This document shows, piece by piece, positions 1-11,815 of a DNA stretch of 64,000 nt. The stretch comes from Brachynemurus nebulosus (taxonomy: Eukaryota; Arthropoda; Insecta; Neuroptera; Myrmeleontidae): NCBI GenBank assembly GCA_035578155.1, contig JAPWDM010000033.1, positions 2,067,001-2,131,000 of the forward strand, in the 5' to 3' direction. Positions within the stretch are counted from its first letter, which is position 1. The number at the start of each line of letters is the position of its first letter. The notes below the pieces were generated by a model that worked only from the letters and a program-made list of their open reading frames with translations, was not told the origin of the DNA and did no database searches. A program made the position numbers and the translations under genes.

Positions 1-828
1 TCGAGCGTCAAACGTTCGCATTTGGTCGTGTCCCGTTCGATGTCGGTATTTTTGCACCGAGTCAAAGGGATGCTTCGAACGTTTGAAGGTCAATGTTGGT
101 TGCGTTGGTTGGTTCGACTCAGCAGCTGCACGACTCGTTCATGTGAAGAGAGACAACATCAGTGTATAACATTAGAGATAACATCAGACAGATAACAGCG
201 TCGTCCACTGAGTACCAACACATCATCATTCGTATTGGATCAAACATTCGATTCACCGTGTAGCAGATACATTCGTCGCACCAACTATCGAACTTAATTG
301 CCTCAAACGTTCGATCGAACGTTGGAAGGAATGTTCGTAGCATCGTGTAGAACCCGCTTTAGATAAGACGTTGCGTCTGGACCGGCTTTTATGTACACCA
401 AGGATTCTTTTTATAATACGCGTGCGAGAAAGAAAGAAACATATTTCGTAATCTTTTTAAGAAAGAACGAAATATATTTTTTATTCCTTTTAAACATGTA
501 GTACAAATATATAATTTGTATACAGGATGTTTCATGTATTAAATATGAAATGCATTTTTAATACGAAATACATTCATTTCTTATAATAGTATAAATTTTT
601 AATTAATTATTAAATATTTTGCACTAAAATGTATTGCAAACAATTATCACATACATTTGTATTCTATACACATCGAAATCACAAGTCATAGTTATTAACC
701 TGTATATTCTGAATTTGTATTTAAAAAAGAGATAGAAAGATAATTGCATTTCTATCTGATCCGGGTTTATTATAAAAAGAATCGTCGCTGTATGTACAAT
801 ATTATATTTAAGTAGGAAAACAAACTAG
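1..828. other. AT-rich DNA without a recognisable gene
   Basis: No open reading frame here has a recognisable domain. The first ~350 bases are less AT-rich and repeat short words such as aacgttcg and gaacgttt; the rest is AT-rich. I see no RNA gene or transposon end. Confidence 0.5.
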
Positions 829-829
829 G

Positions 830-1157
830 GTTCGGAATTTATAGTTCAAGAAATGAATATTTTTACAAAAATTTGATGTAGGTAACAATTTTAAAATTTA
901 ACTTTTTACATTATTTAACCTAGGAATTACTTATAAGTTGTGACATTCCAATTGCATATAATATGAAACGGCTGTAAAACTTGTTAACATATTGACGGTC
1001 ATTGCGACGCTGTACGACGTCAAGTGAAACTTGGCTAACTGCGACACCATGCTGTATCGCGTGAATAATTCAATATAAAGTGTGTTAACTGTCAAAACAG
1101 TATACTATTTGGGCGTTTTGTCATTATGATTTATTACCCAAACTATAAATTCCGAAC
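830..1157. mobile_element. Candidate short TIR element (MITE)
   Basis: A perfect 17-bp inverted repeat (GTTCGGAATTTATAGTT at 830-846, its complement at 1141-1157) bounds ~330 bases with no ORF of note. A second partial copy of the terminal word (aattccgaacc) follows at about 1162-1172. No clean target-site duplication could be assigned, so the exact ends and superfamily are open. Confidence 0.4.
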
Positions 1158-1926
1158 ACTAATAATTCCGAACCAGTTTATGAAGGAGAATAGGAACAAA
1201 GACGACAATTCTTTTTGCTTTTTCCTCAGTGGCGCAATGTGTACACACGTTGTACAAACACGTGCACAACGTGTACAATATAGCAAGTCTATTTATTTAA
1301 GGGATATAAGGTCAATTAAACGGACAAAGAACGGCTGTTCTTTGTTATACGTATTAATTAGCAGTATTATAACAAAAATACGAAACGCGTATGGTGTAAA
1401 AAATTAAACTAAAAAAAATACCAAAAACGGATGATTAGGGCGGAAGTTATTCTAAGTATTAAATTTTTTGTTTAAAGATGAATGAAAGTTTATTTTTTTT
1501 TTACAAAGTAGAGCTAAAAGCCAAAAAATAAGGTATGTAATCATATTACTGTTTAGATTTTCCGATTTTGAAAGTTAATTTAACATAAAATAATTAGTGA
1601 GGTTAGAATCCAAATTGGAAGAGTATATAATAAGCCAGTAGGTTTGATGACTGAAGAAAGACAGACAGTACGGTTTGGTAATTGGCAAAACGCACTTGGC
1701 TAATAATACCTATCGCCATTATAGATTACTTATGTTTTTTTATTTTATGCTTCAACACAATTTGTCAATTTTGAATTGATATAAATAAGTGTTTTTATTT
1801 TTTATTTTATTAACTCCCCATTGGAAGTTATTGTAATGGGTCCGATTTTACGAATCGCTAATTTTGACATATCTCCACGTTTCAAGGTCACTAGAATCCG
1901 AATCCATCGTTTTTAGCGTGATGTCT

Positions 1927-1990
1927 GTGTGTGCGTTCGTTAGTTCGTTCGTTTGTTCGTTCGTTCGTTTGTTCGTTCGTTCGTTCGTGA
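1927..1990. repeat. (TTCG)n microsatellite
   Basis: Runs of ttcg/tttg tetranucleotides. The short serine/phenylalanine-rich frame through it is a product of the repeat and not a gene. A ~45-bp direct duplication (tctcgcatatctcgagaacaa-like) flanks it at about 1992-2035 and 2152-2195. Confidence 0.8.
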
Positions 1991-2198
1991 ATTTTTTTTC
2001 GTCTCGCATATCTCGAGAACAAATGATGATATCAACTCCGGACTAATTTCATTAGATGCGTAATCAAAAAATGAAGACCGAACAGAAAAAACAGAAAAAA
2101 AGCAGAAAGAAAACTACACGGAAAAACGAAATAAGAAATTTTTTGTGAAATATTTTTTGTCTCGCGTATCTTGAGAACAAATGATGTTATCATCTGTT

Positions 2199-2300
2199 TG
2201 ATAAGGGTGTAGCCCCCACCCTTAGGTACAGAAGGCGAAGCCCCCGGTGTGGTGCAAGGGGCAAAGCCTCTATCAGGGGTCCAGAGGAGGAGTCCTCTGA
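2199..2300. repeat. GC-rich island with internal inverted words
   Basis: An isolated GC-rich stretch in AT-rich surroundings with several short self-complementary words (gggtgtagcccccaccc, gaggaggagtcctc). It looks like a piece of a dispersed repeat, but no second copy lies in this window. Confidence 0.3.
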
Positions 2301-4056
2301 ATTAAAAAAAAAGTTATTCATTTGCAATAGTCTTTAAGGGCATCCAATGGGAAGTTGACAGTGTGGGTAGACCTGTCCCCCAAATTTTTTAGTTATATAT
2401 TTTTAACATATTTAAACTATTAATTTCGCTCTGACCTTTTACATCAGATTAAATTAAAGAAAGAAAAAGAGAACTTGTGTTGTTTCAATTTACTTTCTCG
2501 ACATATGAGAAATATACTATACCCTTCATTTTTTTGGAAATAGTTTGTACAGACTAAATTTAATTTAGCTAATATTAGCTAAATGTAATATAGATTTAAT
2601 ATCTTTTTTATTTCTCTTTTTCTTTCTCTTATTTTTATGTATTGACGCATTTCATATCAAGATGCAATTAGAACTCTAAATAAAATGGTATTAGTAAAAT
2701 AAAAATTGTCTTTTTATTTTAAAATGAAATACCATAAAGTAACGCTCAAATCTATCAAATATAAAATGAAATTAATTTTATGAAATTTATTTAGTTTCAG
2801 TAAATTTGATATTTTAATACTTTTTTTTTTTTATCGATATATCTATAAACAATGTATTAACTATAAATAATAAAATAAAAAATAAATAACTAAAAAAATA
2901 TTTACATTTTATAATGGAGAAGTTTACCAATTTTTTTTTTTTATGAATGAAAATAAAAATTAAGGCAAAATTAAAGAAAAGTGTAAAAGAAAAATTAAGA
3001 TATCTCAACAACTAACAAAGTTATGGGACTTTGAAATTTCACTTTTCAATTTCATTTGGGACAGATGTGTGACGTTATTTATTCTACGGCATTGCAAATA
3101 GAACGAAGAGTCTTTTTTATATAATTTTTATAAAGCCGGTCAATACGTTAATTACTACGGATACTATATGGATTCGACCATTTTAAATCTTTTATCTTTT
3201 ACAAATTCAATATTTTGAATTTTGAAATGTCATTTTTTGAACTTTTGAAGATTTATAAATATATAATAGAAAGATGATTTTAAAAAAAATATTAAATCCA
3301 TGGTAATTTAATATAATTAATTAAAAAAATATTGTATAAAAGACACTCGGTGTCCGCTGTGCGGATGTTTGACGTCACAGGCGAATTGAAAATCTATCAT
3401 TGTGCCTTAAACTTTGATCTTCTATTTCTCTATTATTTGTTAATGGATTCCAAAAAATGTTTCACCAGTTTATTAGTTTTGATCTATATTTTAGTTAAAT
3501 GTAACTACATATTATATTATCTACACTACGATACTTCTCCATTCATTTTAAATAGCTATTTTCCATTTTCTATTTTAAATATGTTTAGTAAAATCAATTT
3601 CCATTTTATATTTTAAATCCATTTCTGAAAACCATTTTCCATCTTCTATTTTAATGGACTTTATAAACCATTTTGCTCAGCTCCAATTTCTTTTTAACGG
3701 TGATTGTACCTAAAATTAGTATAAAAAGATAAAATTAAATTGCCAAGAAGAAAGAAAAAGCCAATATTTTACGAAAACGTGTATTAAAAAAATAATACTT
3801 TAATTAACAAAGAAAACTAACAACTTCAGTAAATATTCAACAAATAATAATAACAGGTACTATAATATCATTTAATAACAATATAATATACGTATAAAAT
3901 ATCAGTACAAAAACTTTCAAAAAAGCCAATCTTTGGATGTTGTGACAAGTAGTTTTAAATATTTTAGCACCGTTTTGAATAACCATTAAAAAAGTAAACT
4001 CTGGCTTTCTCATATCAACAAAATTTTTGATCAGTCTCATTCATTTCAAATATTAG
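2301..4056. other. AT-rich DNA; includes probable 3' flank of the minus-strand exon
   Basis: No supported gene. The part just below 4057 is probably the 3' untranslated region of the Gln/Pro-rich gene; a 67-codon open frame there (3837-4040) has no recognisable feature. Poly(A)/poly(T) runs are frequent elsewhere. Confidence 0.4.
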
Positions 4057-4929
4057 TTAAAACCTAGGTTTGTAAGGAGTACGTAGTGGAAATGGAGCTA
4101 AAAATTGGGGACTAGCTGCTATCAATTTTTCTGGTTGTGGTAAATATTCTAACGCATTTAAGGATGGCGTAGATGCAGAAGTTGAAGGTGATTGTGATTG
4201 TTGTGGTGATGATTGTGGTGGTTGATATTGAATTGAAGCTTGGAAATTAGCCGGATTAGCAGCTATATTTAACGGCTGGGTTTGTTGATGATATAATGTT
4301 GCACTTGGTGCTAAATGTGTCGTTGCTCCGATTCCAGCAGGTTGTGCTGCACTTGGTACAATTTGATATTGTGGTTGATAGCCTTGCAACAACTGAAGTC
4401 TGGCCTGAGGATGCGTTTGATAATAATGCAGTAACTGTTGTGCCGCTTGATTAAATAACATATTTGCGTGTGGTGTTAAGATTAATGGAGTTGGGTTACT
4501 ACTATATGAAATGGGCACTATTGAAGGACTACCACCATGATGCGCCATAGGATGAGGGACTAGAATCATTTGTACTGGTTGTTGATGGTATTGCTGAGGA
4601 ATCTGATAGGGAATATTTGGTCTCAAATTAGATGGTTGATGAAGAGTTTGGGGTGTATACTGAGCAGGAATTGCAAACTGAGGTTGTGGTTGCTGTTGGG
4701 AAATTTGAGATATCTGAGGCTGTAAATTTGCATTTGGATTTTGTGATTCAATGTCATTTAATGTGTAAGTGGATCCATCAGACGATGGCTGTTTTCCACT
4801 ATTTTGAAATTCTTGTAAGGAGTTTAAATTCGCATTATTTGTTTTGGACGACTGCACTGGTGTCCTTTTCGATTTAGTGTCATTTATATCTTCTGCTAAA
4901 GCTATCACTGCTAAAGCTATTGTTGTAAC
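4057..4929 (-). CDS. Secreted Gln/Pro-rich protein, terminal exon (unrecognised)
   Basis: About 290 codons are open to a TAA at 4057-4059. The mature part is extremely rich in Gln, Pro, Ser and Ala (QP, QQ and PQ runs throughout), with a short less biased block around residues 150-180 (LLHYYQTHPQARLQLLQGYQ). The start is not an ATG: the frame enters through TTG-TTA-CAG, and the CAG at 4930-4932 is a good splice acceptor. The exon therefore opens with VTTIALAVIALAED, which looks like the C-terminal half of a signal peptide whose Met lies in an upstream exon (coordinates above 4938). Short first exons ending inside the signal peptide are common in insect cuticle and other secreted proteins. A donor-like GTAAGT after a short ATG exon near 6147-6160 does not fit the phase. 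Function unknown; a cuticle, egg-coat or silk-type structural protein is possible. This is the only convincing host-gene exon in the window. Confidence 0.6.
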   Translation of the reverse strand, partial: VTTIALAVIALAEDINDTKSKRTPVQSSKTNNANLNSLQEFQNSGKQPSSDGSTYTLNDIESQNPNANLQPQISQISQQQPQPQFAIPAQYTPQTLHQPSNLRPNIPYQIPQQYHQQPVQMILVPHPMAHHGGSPSIVPISYSSNPTPLILTPHANMLFNQAAQQLLHYYQTHPQARLQLLQGYQPQYQIVPSAAQPAGIGATTHLAPSATLYHQQTQPLNIAANPANFQASIQYQPPQSSPQQSQSPSTSASTPSLNALEYLPQPEKLIAASPQFLAPFPLRTPYKPRF

Positions 4930-4939
4930 CTGTAACAAA

Positions 4940-6475
4940 TTTTTATTAAAAATTAAAAATTGACAAAAAATTAATCATTAATAGAATTAAAAATTTTACT
5001 AAATACTATATGAATTAGGATGAATTAAACGCATTTAAGCAATGAATCTTTAGTCAATATTTTTAGTCATTTTAGACTCTAGTAATTTTTTTTGACATAT
5101 ATCTTGAAAGATAATTTAGTATCTCACTATTTTTATCCTACAAGCTAAGACAAAATGTAAATAAATGCAATAATGCTGATTAGCTCATTTGAATATATTA
5201 TTGCGTAGATAATTTTACTGATGGAACTGCCTATAATTAGGGTCATAATCCTAAAATCAGTCTTACTTAATTTTCATCGACCACCCTAGATTTCGTACCT
5301 TCAATAATTTTTTAGGCACGTATTTTTGTAGACTTCAAATCCTATTTTAAATTTTAATCATAGGGTGGTAGTTGCCACACAAACGTGGATGGCCAATTCG
5401 ATGCTATATATCTGCTTGTTCCGTATATATAACTAAAAAAAACTCATTTTTATCCTTTATAAATTTGTTACTATTCCCTATGATTTTATCATTTTTTTTT
5501 TTTTTTTGGATAAAAATATTTAAAGTTGCCCAATAAATTAAAGTAACAAATAAAACAATTTACTCTTTTTGCTAAAAAATCACATGAAGTAAAATTTAAA
5601 AATAATGAATACATTTTAAGAAACAACTTAAATTTGCACTCTGTGATTCAAAATTTTAAAAATTAAAATCACGGCTGTATTTAAACAAAATGTATTTCAT
5701 TTTAAACTTTTTAAAACAATTTCGCACAATTTTCATTCTATTAATTTTTAAATGAATCTCGGAGTGTTCGAAAAACGCACTAAAATTTTTCAAAAACTAT
5801 TACAAATTATTTATAATATTATAATAAATTATTTTATTGTACACACCAAAATTCGCATCGTTGCTATAAAAGTTTAAACACAATTATTTTTATTATTATT
5901 GTTTCTTGTAAATGATTGTAGCACCAATGTAAAAATGACCAGCCAGTTATCAATTACAATATATTTATATACGGCAATTCAAGCATTAAATTCAAATAAC
6001 TATAAAGATGAAAATCTCTCGCTCTAATTTTTCTATTCTATTGAATAAGTAATATCTTTACCCCACCAATCAGTAATATGATAGGTATAAATTTATTTCA
6101 GAATTATAAAAGGTATTGCAAGATTTAATATAAACAAAAATTTCACTTACTACATTTCATATTTAGTTATGTCTTATGATAATTTTTTTTTTACTTTAGT
6201 ATTGCCTTTTTAGTACTTATTTGACAATTTATGTACAAATGTTTAATTTCCCGTGTCATCATACAATTTAACATGTAAAATAAAAAACAATAATTTATAT
6301 ATATTATTCTAATTAGCTTCTAATTAAAATTCATAAATTTGTGTTACTTTAGTCTTGTTACATGAAAGAAATGGTATTTTTTTTATTATCGGCAAAACCG
6401 TGACTAACAATAAGAAAGGAAGTAAATATTGTGACTGATAATTACGGAAGCATTGTAAGTAAAATGAAAAAAAAA
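4940..6475. other. AT-rich DNA, probably intron or upstream region of the Gln/Pro-rich gene
   Basis: No ORF of note. If the gene at 4057-4929 has an upstream exon, this interval is its first intron or promoter region, but no exon could be matched in phase. A 9-bp inverted word (ACCACCCTA / TAGGGTGGT) flanks about 80 bases near 5281-5373. Confidence 0.35.
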
Positions 6476-6480
6476 AGAAC

Positions 6481-6925
6481 GCCGTGAGCAGCGGGGCCCC
6501 ATCACGGCAGTCGAATTTTTCGCTACATCTTCGGTATTTTCAAGATATCTAAATTTGATTGAAAGGCTGCAGACGAATTGCCATTTTTGTTGTTTTAAAA
6601 CTGATGATGAGTGTTCGACTGATGGGGACTTTAAAAAAAGGGTTTAAGTTTTTAAGAGCTGAATCTCAGTAAATTTCAATTTTATGTCGGTAGCAGTTAC
6701 AAGGAAAAAAACGCCGTGAGCAGCGGGGCCCCATCACGGTAGTCGAATTTTCCCCTTCATCTTCGGTATTGAATGTCTACAAGCGAAATGTGATTGAAAG
6801 TCTACAACCGAATTGTCATTTTGTTGGTTTCAAAACTGGTGATGAGTGTTCGGCTGATCGAGGCTTTAAAAAAAGGTTTTAAGTATTTAAGGGCTGTATC
6901 TCAGTAAATTTCAATTTTGTGCCGA
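6481..6925. repeat. Two direct copies of a ~232-bp repeat headed by a GC palindrome
   Basis: The 28-base hairpin at 6481-6508 (arms GCCGTGA/TCACGGC around the palindrome GGGGCCCC) recurs at 6713-6740 with the last base of its 3' arm changed. Each copy is followed by the same sequence: cttcggtatt, gatgagtgttcg, then ctcagtaaatttcaattttr. The period is about 232 bases. A more distant inverse copy lies near 53780-53860. Confidence 0.75.
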
Positions 6926-8209
6926 AAACAGGTAGCAGAAAAAAAGCCAACACAATTCGTACGAGGACATTCCTGCCCATGTTTATCCGCTAATTGCCTT
7001 TATGTTTTAGTTTTAAATATTAAAAAAGGACCTTCAATAGTAAACTGGAAGGCCTTTATAAAGATATTTTTTCTTTCCAAAAAAATCCAAAATTTCTGTT
7101 TTATAAATACTAAAAATCCAAAATTCCTAATTTATAAATAAACAGTGACTTTAATAACATTTTTAAATTACTTAATATGTATGTATTTCATTTGTCATAA
7201 AAGTAAGTTCACTTTTTTTTAAATTTTTTAAAATTACTATTCGCCTACTTGTATTTAGAATAAACATAATGCTTTTAAAACACATTTAACAATAGCATTC
7301 AATTCCGATGTAAAAATGGGAGAAGTGGGGGGAAAAGTGATGCGGACTCCCTACAAGGTACTAGCTGGATACTAACTGAATACACGTACAAAATTTCAGC
7401 CCTCTAGGTTTCCTTATGGAGTCTCTAGACGTGTTAGAAAACAAGCAAAAAAATTAAGGAAATATTGGCGTCAAAATCGTGGGGGTAAGGGTTAAAAGTT
7501 GAAACCTCCAAAAAACAGTGTCTGGCTATTAGCTTAACCTGTACACCAAATTTCAGCCCTCTAGGTTTATTTGGGGAGATTTTGACCCGAACGAAACTGT
7601 TAAAAAACAAGAAAAATCATGTTCTTTTGGGTATAAAAATGGTGGGGGTAGGGGTTAAAAGTCGAGACCCCCAAAAGGCACCCCCTTGATACTAACTCAA
7701 TCCGAATACAAAATTTCAGCCCTCTAGGTTTATTCGGGTGACCTGTGCGAGTGGTACAAACTTCGAAAACGTCGAAAATGCATGAAATTGTAGCTTAAAA
7801 ATGAGGGGGGTGGGGGTAAAATATTAAAACCTCCAAAAAGCACAACCTAGGTACGAACTTTATCAACACACCAAATTTCAACCCTCTACGTTAATTCTGG
7901 GGGGCTGGGGGCCTGTTAGATCCAGCGAAAATCGTTTTTCCCCCCTCTACTCCTACCATATCATCCTAGGAAGCTGAATTTTGGATATGTTGTAGATAAT
8001 TGACCGAAACATTATTTAAAACCGGTTTGAAAAAGTTTTATTGCTTTTCCGCCCCCCACCACCCCCTTAAAGGTCGGGTCAGAAAAAAAATTTGCCCAAA
8101 ATTTGACCCCACTTTGATAGTATGAGGTGCCTCGAAAATGAGCCCCATTTACCAAATTTCATCTCTTAACTTCCATAGGGGGGCCCTACACAAATTAAAA
8201 GGTGGCGGG

Positions 8210-8278
<69 letters not shown>

Positions 8279-9130
8279 CATTTTTTTTTCTACATATTCG
8301 TGTTCTACGGGTCCGAAAACGGATAGCGCCCCTACTCTCGCCTCTCGCAGCTCTTATCGTATAGACTGTATAAGTCTAATTTTTCGGAGAAAATTCGACT
8401 AAAAACTGACACAGTTAGTTTGGGAGGATTCCTACCCATGCTTATCCGCCAGTAGCCTCTCTGTTTTATTGTTAAATATTAAAAAAAAACAACCTTGTGA
8501 ATTGGAAGGATATTTTGAGGACATTTTTTCTTTCCAAAAAAATCAAAAATTCCTACTTTATAAATAAAATAAAAAATGACATCAATAACATTTTTTAAAT
8601 TACTTACATATTATGTATTGCATTTGTGATAAATTATAGTATTTAATTCATTTGTTTTTTTAAATTTAGTACGCCTACTGTATTATTATGAAAATAAATC
8701 ACATTTAAACACATATAACAACGCTATTGAATTCCGATGTAAAAATGGGAAAAGCGGGGGGCAAGGTATTGTGGAATCCCTAAAGGGCACACTCTCGATA
8801 TTAACTGAACACAGATACAAAATTGCAGCCCTCTAGGTTTACTGAGAGAGTCTCTAGGCGTGTTAGAAAAAAAAACAAAAAAATCAAGGAAATATTGGTG
8901 TAAAAATCGTGGGGGTAAGGGTTGAAAGTTGAAACCTCCAAAACGCAGTGGCTGGCTATTAACATAACCTATAGGTACACAAAATTTTAGCCCTCTAGGT
9001 TTATTTGGGGAGATTTTGACCCGAACAAAACTTTTAAAAAACAAGAAAAATCAAGTTTTTTTTTACTATAAAAGTGGTGCGGGTAAGGATTGAAACTTGA
9101 GACTCCCAAAAGATACACCCTTGATATTAA
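6926..9130. repeat. Diverged direct duplication, 6930-7700 and 8405-9125, with an internal (TA)n
   Basis: The segment from about 6930 (expanded aggacattcctgcccatg) to about 7700 recurs from about 8425 to 9125, including the word aaatgggaraagyggggg and the string caaaatttcagccctctagg. Inside the first block that string recurs about every 160 bases (near 7388, 7540, 7710, 7868, and weakly 8150), so the unit is itself internally repeated. A (TA)n microsatellite occupies about 8213-8274. The Tyr-Ile-rich frames through it are artefacts. No protein is recognisable. Confidence 0.7.
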
Positions 9131-9227
9131 CTTAAGGCTTAGGTTTAATTGAGCAGCAAAATAAATACAAATTGATCAGCAAATAAATTAAAGTAAAAAA
9201 AATGTTTTTTAAGAAAAAGCTTTTATT

Positions 9228-9463
9228 TAAAAATGGGCTAAAAAAATAACTTTTGAGTGAAGTTTGAAGCAATATGCAACATAATTTATAAAAGCTTGAG
9301 GCGTTATCATTAATTATTTCTGTTTTGGACGTTTTGGATATAAGTGTAGCTATTTTACTTTTCAATAGTTACCAAATTTAATTAAACCCCTCAAGTTTTT
9401 ATAAATTATGTTGCATATTGCTTCAAACTTCACACAAAAGTTATTTTTTTTTAGCCCATTTTG
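9228..9463. repeat. Inverted repeat, ~72-bp arms
   Basis: The left arm (about 9228-9300, containing gaagcaatatgcaacataat) is the near-exact complement of the right arm (about 9388-9463, containing attatgttgcatattgcttc). The spacer is about 90 bases. It could be a foldback remnant; ends and target duplication are unclear. Confidence 0.65.
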
Positions 9464-9814
9464 AAATAAATTGAAAATAAATCGTATATTTTGCGTTCGT
9501 TTAGACAAACCTTACCATGGATTTTGAAAATTAAAAGTTAAAAATGCAATTGCTCAAAAATATGAAATAAAATAATGAAAATTTTAGCATAATTAATTTG
9601 AAGTAATAAACTAATTTTTTTAAAACATCTCAACATATGTTTCCATTTGAAAAAAAATTTTTTTCCTATTCCAAAAAAACCGTAGGTCCTAGAAGTCTGG
9701 AACAATTTTTCATGAATGACCCCCTCTATTTTGAATATTTTTTGTATAAACTTTTTTTTGATTAGATGCATATTTTAGGAATAAATCGAATGGCAACTCT
9801 CGAAAAACTCAAAT

Positions 9815-9898
<84 letters not shown>

Positions 9899-9903
9899 TA
9901 TAC

Positions 9904-10555
9904 AGGTGGGTCTTTTTAATCTATGCATCTAAATATCTCGCCAGAGGTGCCACCTATCAAAAAATGACCGTTACAAAAGTTGCTAGGTACGAAGGGCGAC
10001 ATTCAATGGTGACCTTAAATTTAACCGTGACCTTCATTCTCATGGTCATTTTGAGGTCAAATCGTATTTTTCAAATGGAATGACCTATTTTTTATTTCGG
10101 ATTCTGAAAGAGCGTGAAATTTCACGTCGAAAATGCTATAAACGAATTTTTTTATTGACATTTAATTTTTTACTTTTTAGTTATGAAAAATTAATTTTCC
10201 ATAACTTTTTAGTGTCATTTTTTCTGGATTTTGACCTTAGAATGACTTTCAAAGGTCGTTAAAAGCGAACAGAAGCTTCTATTTTACGTCTCCAAAAGAT
10301 GCCAATCCTTTAAAGTTAGGTTTTTCCTTTAAAATCTAATATTTTATTGTTCTTTGGTGGGCTTTACACCTCTTAAGGCCAATAATTAAAAAATTCGTTT
10401 ATAGCATTTGCGACGTGAAATTTCACGCTCTTTCAGAATCAAATTTAAGGTCACCATTTAATGTCCCCCTTCGTACCTAAAAACTTTTGCAAAGGTCATT
10501 TTTTTATAGGTGGCACCTCTGGCGAGATATTTAGATGCATAGATTAAAATGGCCC

Positions 10556-10558
<3 letters not shown>
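9904..10558. mobile_element. Non-autonomous TIR element between two (TA)n tracts
   Basis: The left arm starts near 9904 (ggtgggtctttttaatctat) and the right arm ends near 10558 as its complement. Homology covers ~120 bases at each end (including atctcgccagaggtgccacc), then resumes in an inner block (10090-10150 versus 10388-10443, with gaaatttcac) after a left-arm insertion of about 70 bases. (TA)n lies directly outside both ends (about 9815-9896 and 10559-10648), as expected for a TA-targeting element. No transposase is present. Confidence 0.7.
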
Positions 10559-10652
<94 letters not shown>

Positions 10653-11815
10653 GGACTTTTTCTTTTAAAAGCAGCAAACATGAGAAAGTCAAGGTTTCAG
10701 ATTTGTTTCATATTCACGTTATTTTATCTATCAAGAGCCCTGAGTCGGAATATGACACCAGTTGTGTCAAATTAATACTCGCTCCCGAGATATTTAGGTC
10801 AGAAAATTGAAACAAATTACACAGTTTTTTGTACCTTTTTTGAAAAAATTATTGTAACTTTGTAACGGATGGCTTAAATTTTATGAAAATTGGTACGCGA
10901 AATGGAGAAATGTCGTAGTATAGGTTGAAACTAAAAAAATTTTTTTATTGTATAGTTTCACCCTCCCACCCCCTCAAAATAGTCCAACTTTGGACAGCCC
11001 TGGAAAAAAAGCTCCTTAACGTATTTGAGTGATTTTGATCTTATTTTATGCAAAAATTTATGCTCTTTCGATTTATGAAAAGAAACGCGTGGCCGTTTGA
11101 TGACATCATTGTGAAAATCAAGAAAAACTGACAGCATGTGTTAACAGAGTACTATATTATATAACGAATAATGCACTTACTACAAAAATGTGCTAAGAGA
11201 ACTTATTTAAGTTTTATTAATTTTCAGATATTAAGCCTTTAGTACAATTTAAATAACAATTGCTGTTTTTATTTGTCGGGAAATTATTCAAAGGGGTTTA
11301 ATCATCACTCAAAAAATTAAAGTAATAACAAAATTTCTCAAATTTTTTTCTAAATTAGTTAAAAATTTAGATTGGCTTTATAGTTAATTTTAGAAAATTA
11401 TCAGTCTTACCATTGTATCAACAGTGGTAGTGCAGGGGGTTAAATTTCAAGGGTAAAAATTATAACGGTGATTAAAAAAATTTCCAATTTCTGGGAATAG
11501 TTATGTAATCGGATATTTTTAGTTTCATATATCTATCTCCTGCAATTTTAGATGTGTCGAAATAATAATAACGTAAGTGGTAATAAATAAAACACTGTGT
11601 GACAATTATTTTAACAGGATGGTGTACGTTGACCCTTTATGATTTTCAAAATGTGTACAAAAAATATTATCCACTTATAAATGTCCTTTATCTTACAAAG
11701 TTATTTCCAGTTACAAAGAAATATTTTGGTCTCCCAAAGATTAATTTTTTCAGTTTATAAATAGCTGTTCTTTATATAGTTGTTTTAAAATTTTTAAAGT
11801 AATTGTTGCAGTTAA

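Noticed and set aside
6147..6160. First exon of the Gln/Pro-rich gene (ATG AAA TGT A followed by GTAAGT)
   Set aside because: Splicing to the acceptor at 4930 would put exon 2 in the wrong phase and reach a stop quickly.
8138..8402. Tyr-Ile repeat frames over (TA)n (also near 9766, 10535, 15867, 37095, 42595)
   Set aside because: They are translations of TA microsatellites; flanking codons show no domain and the frames differ between loci.
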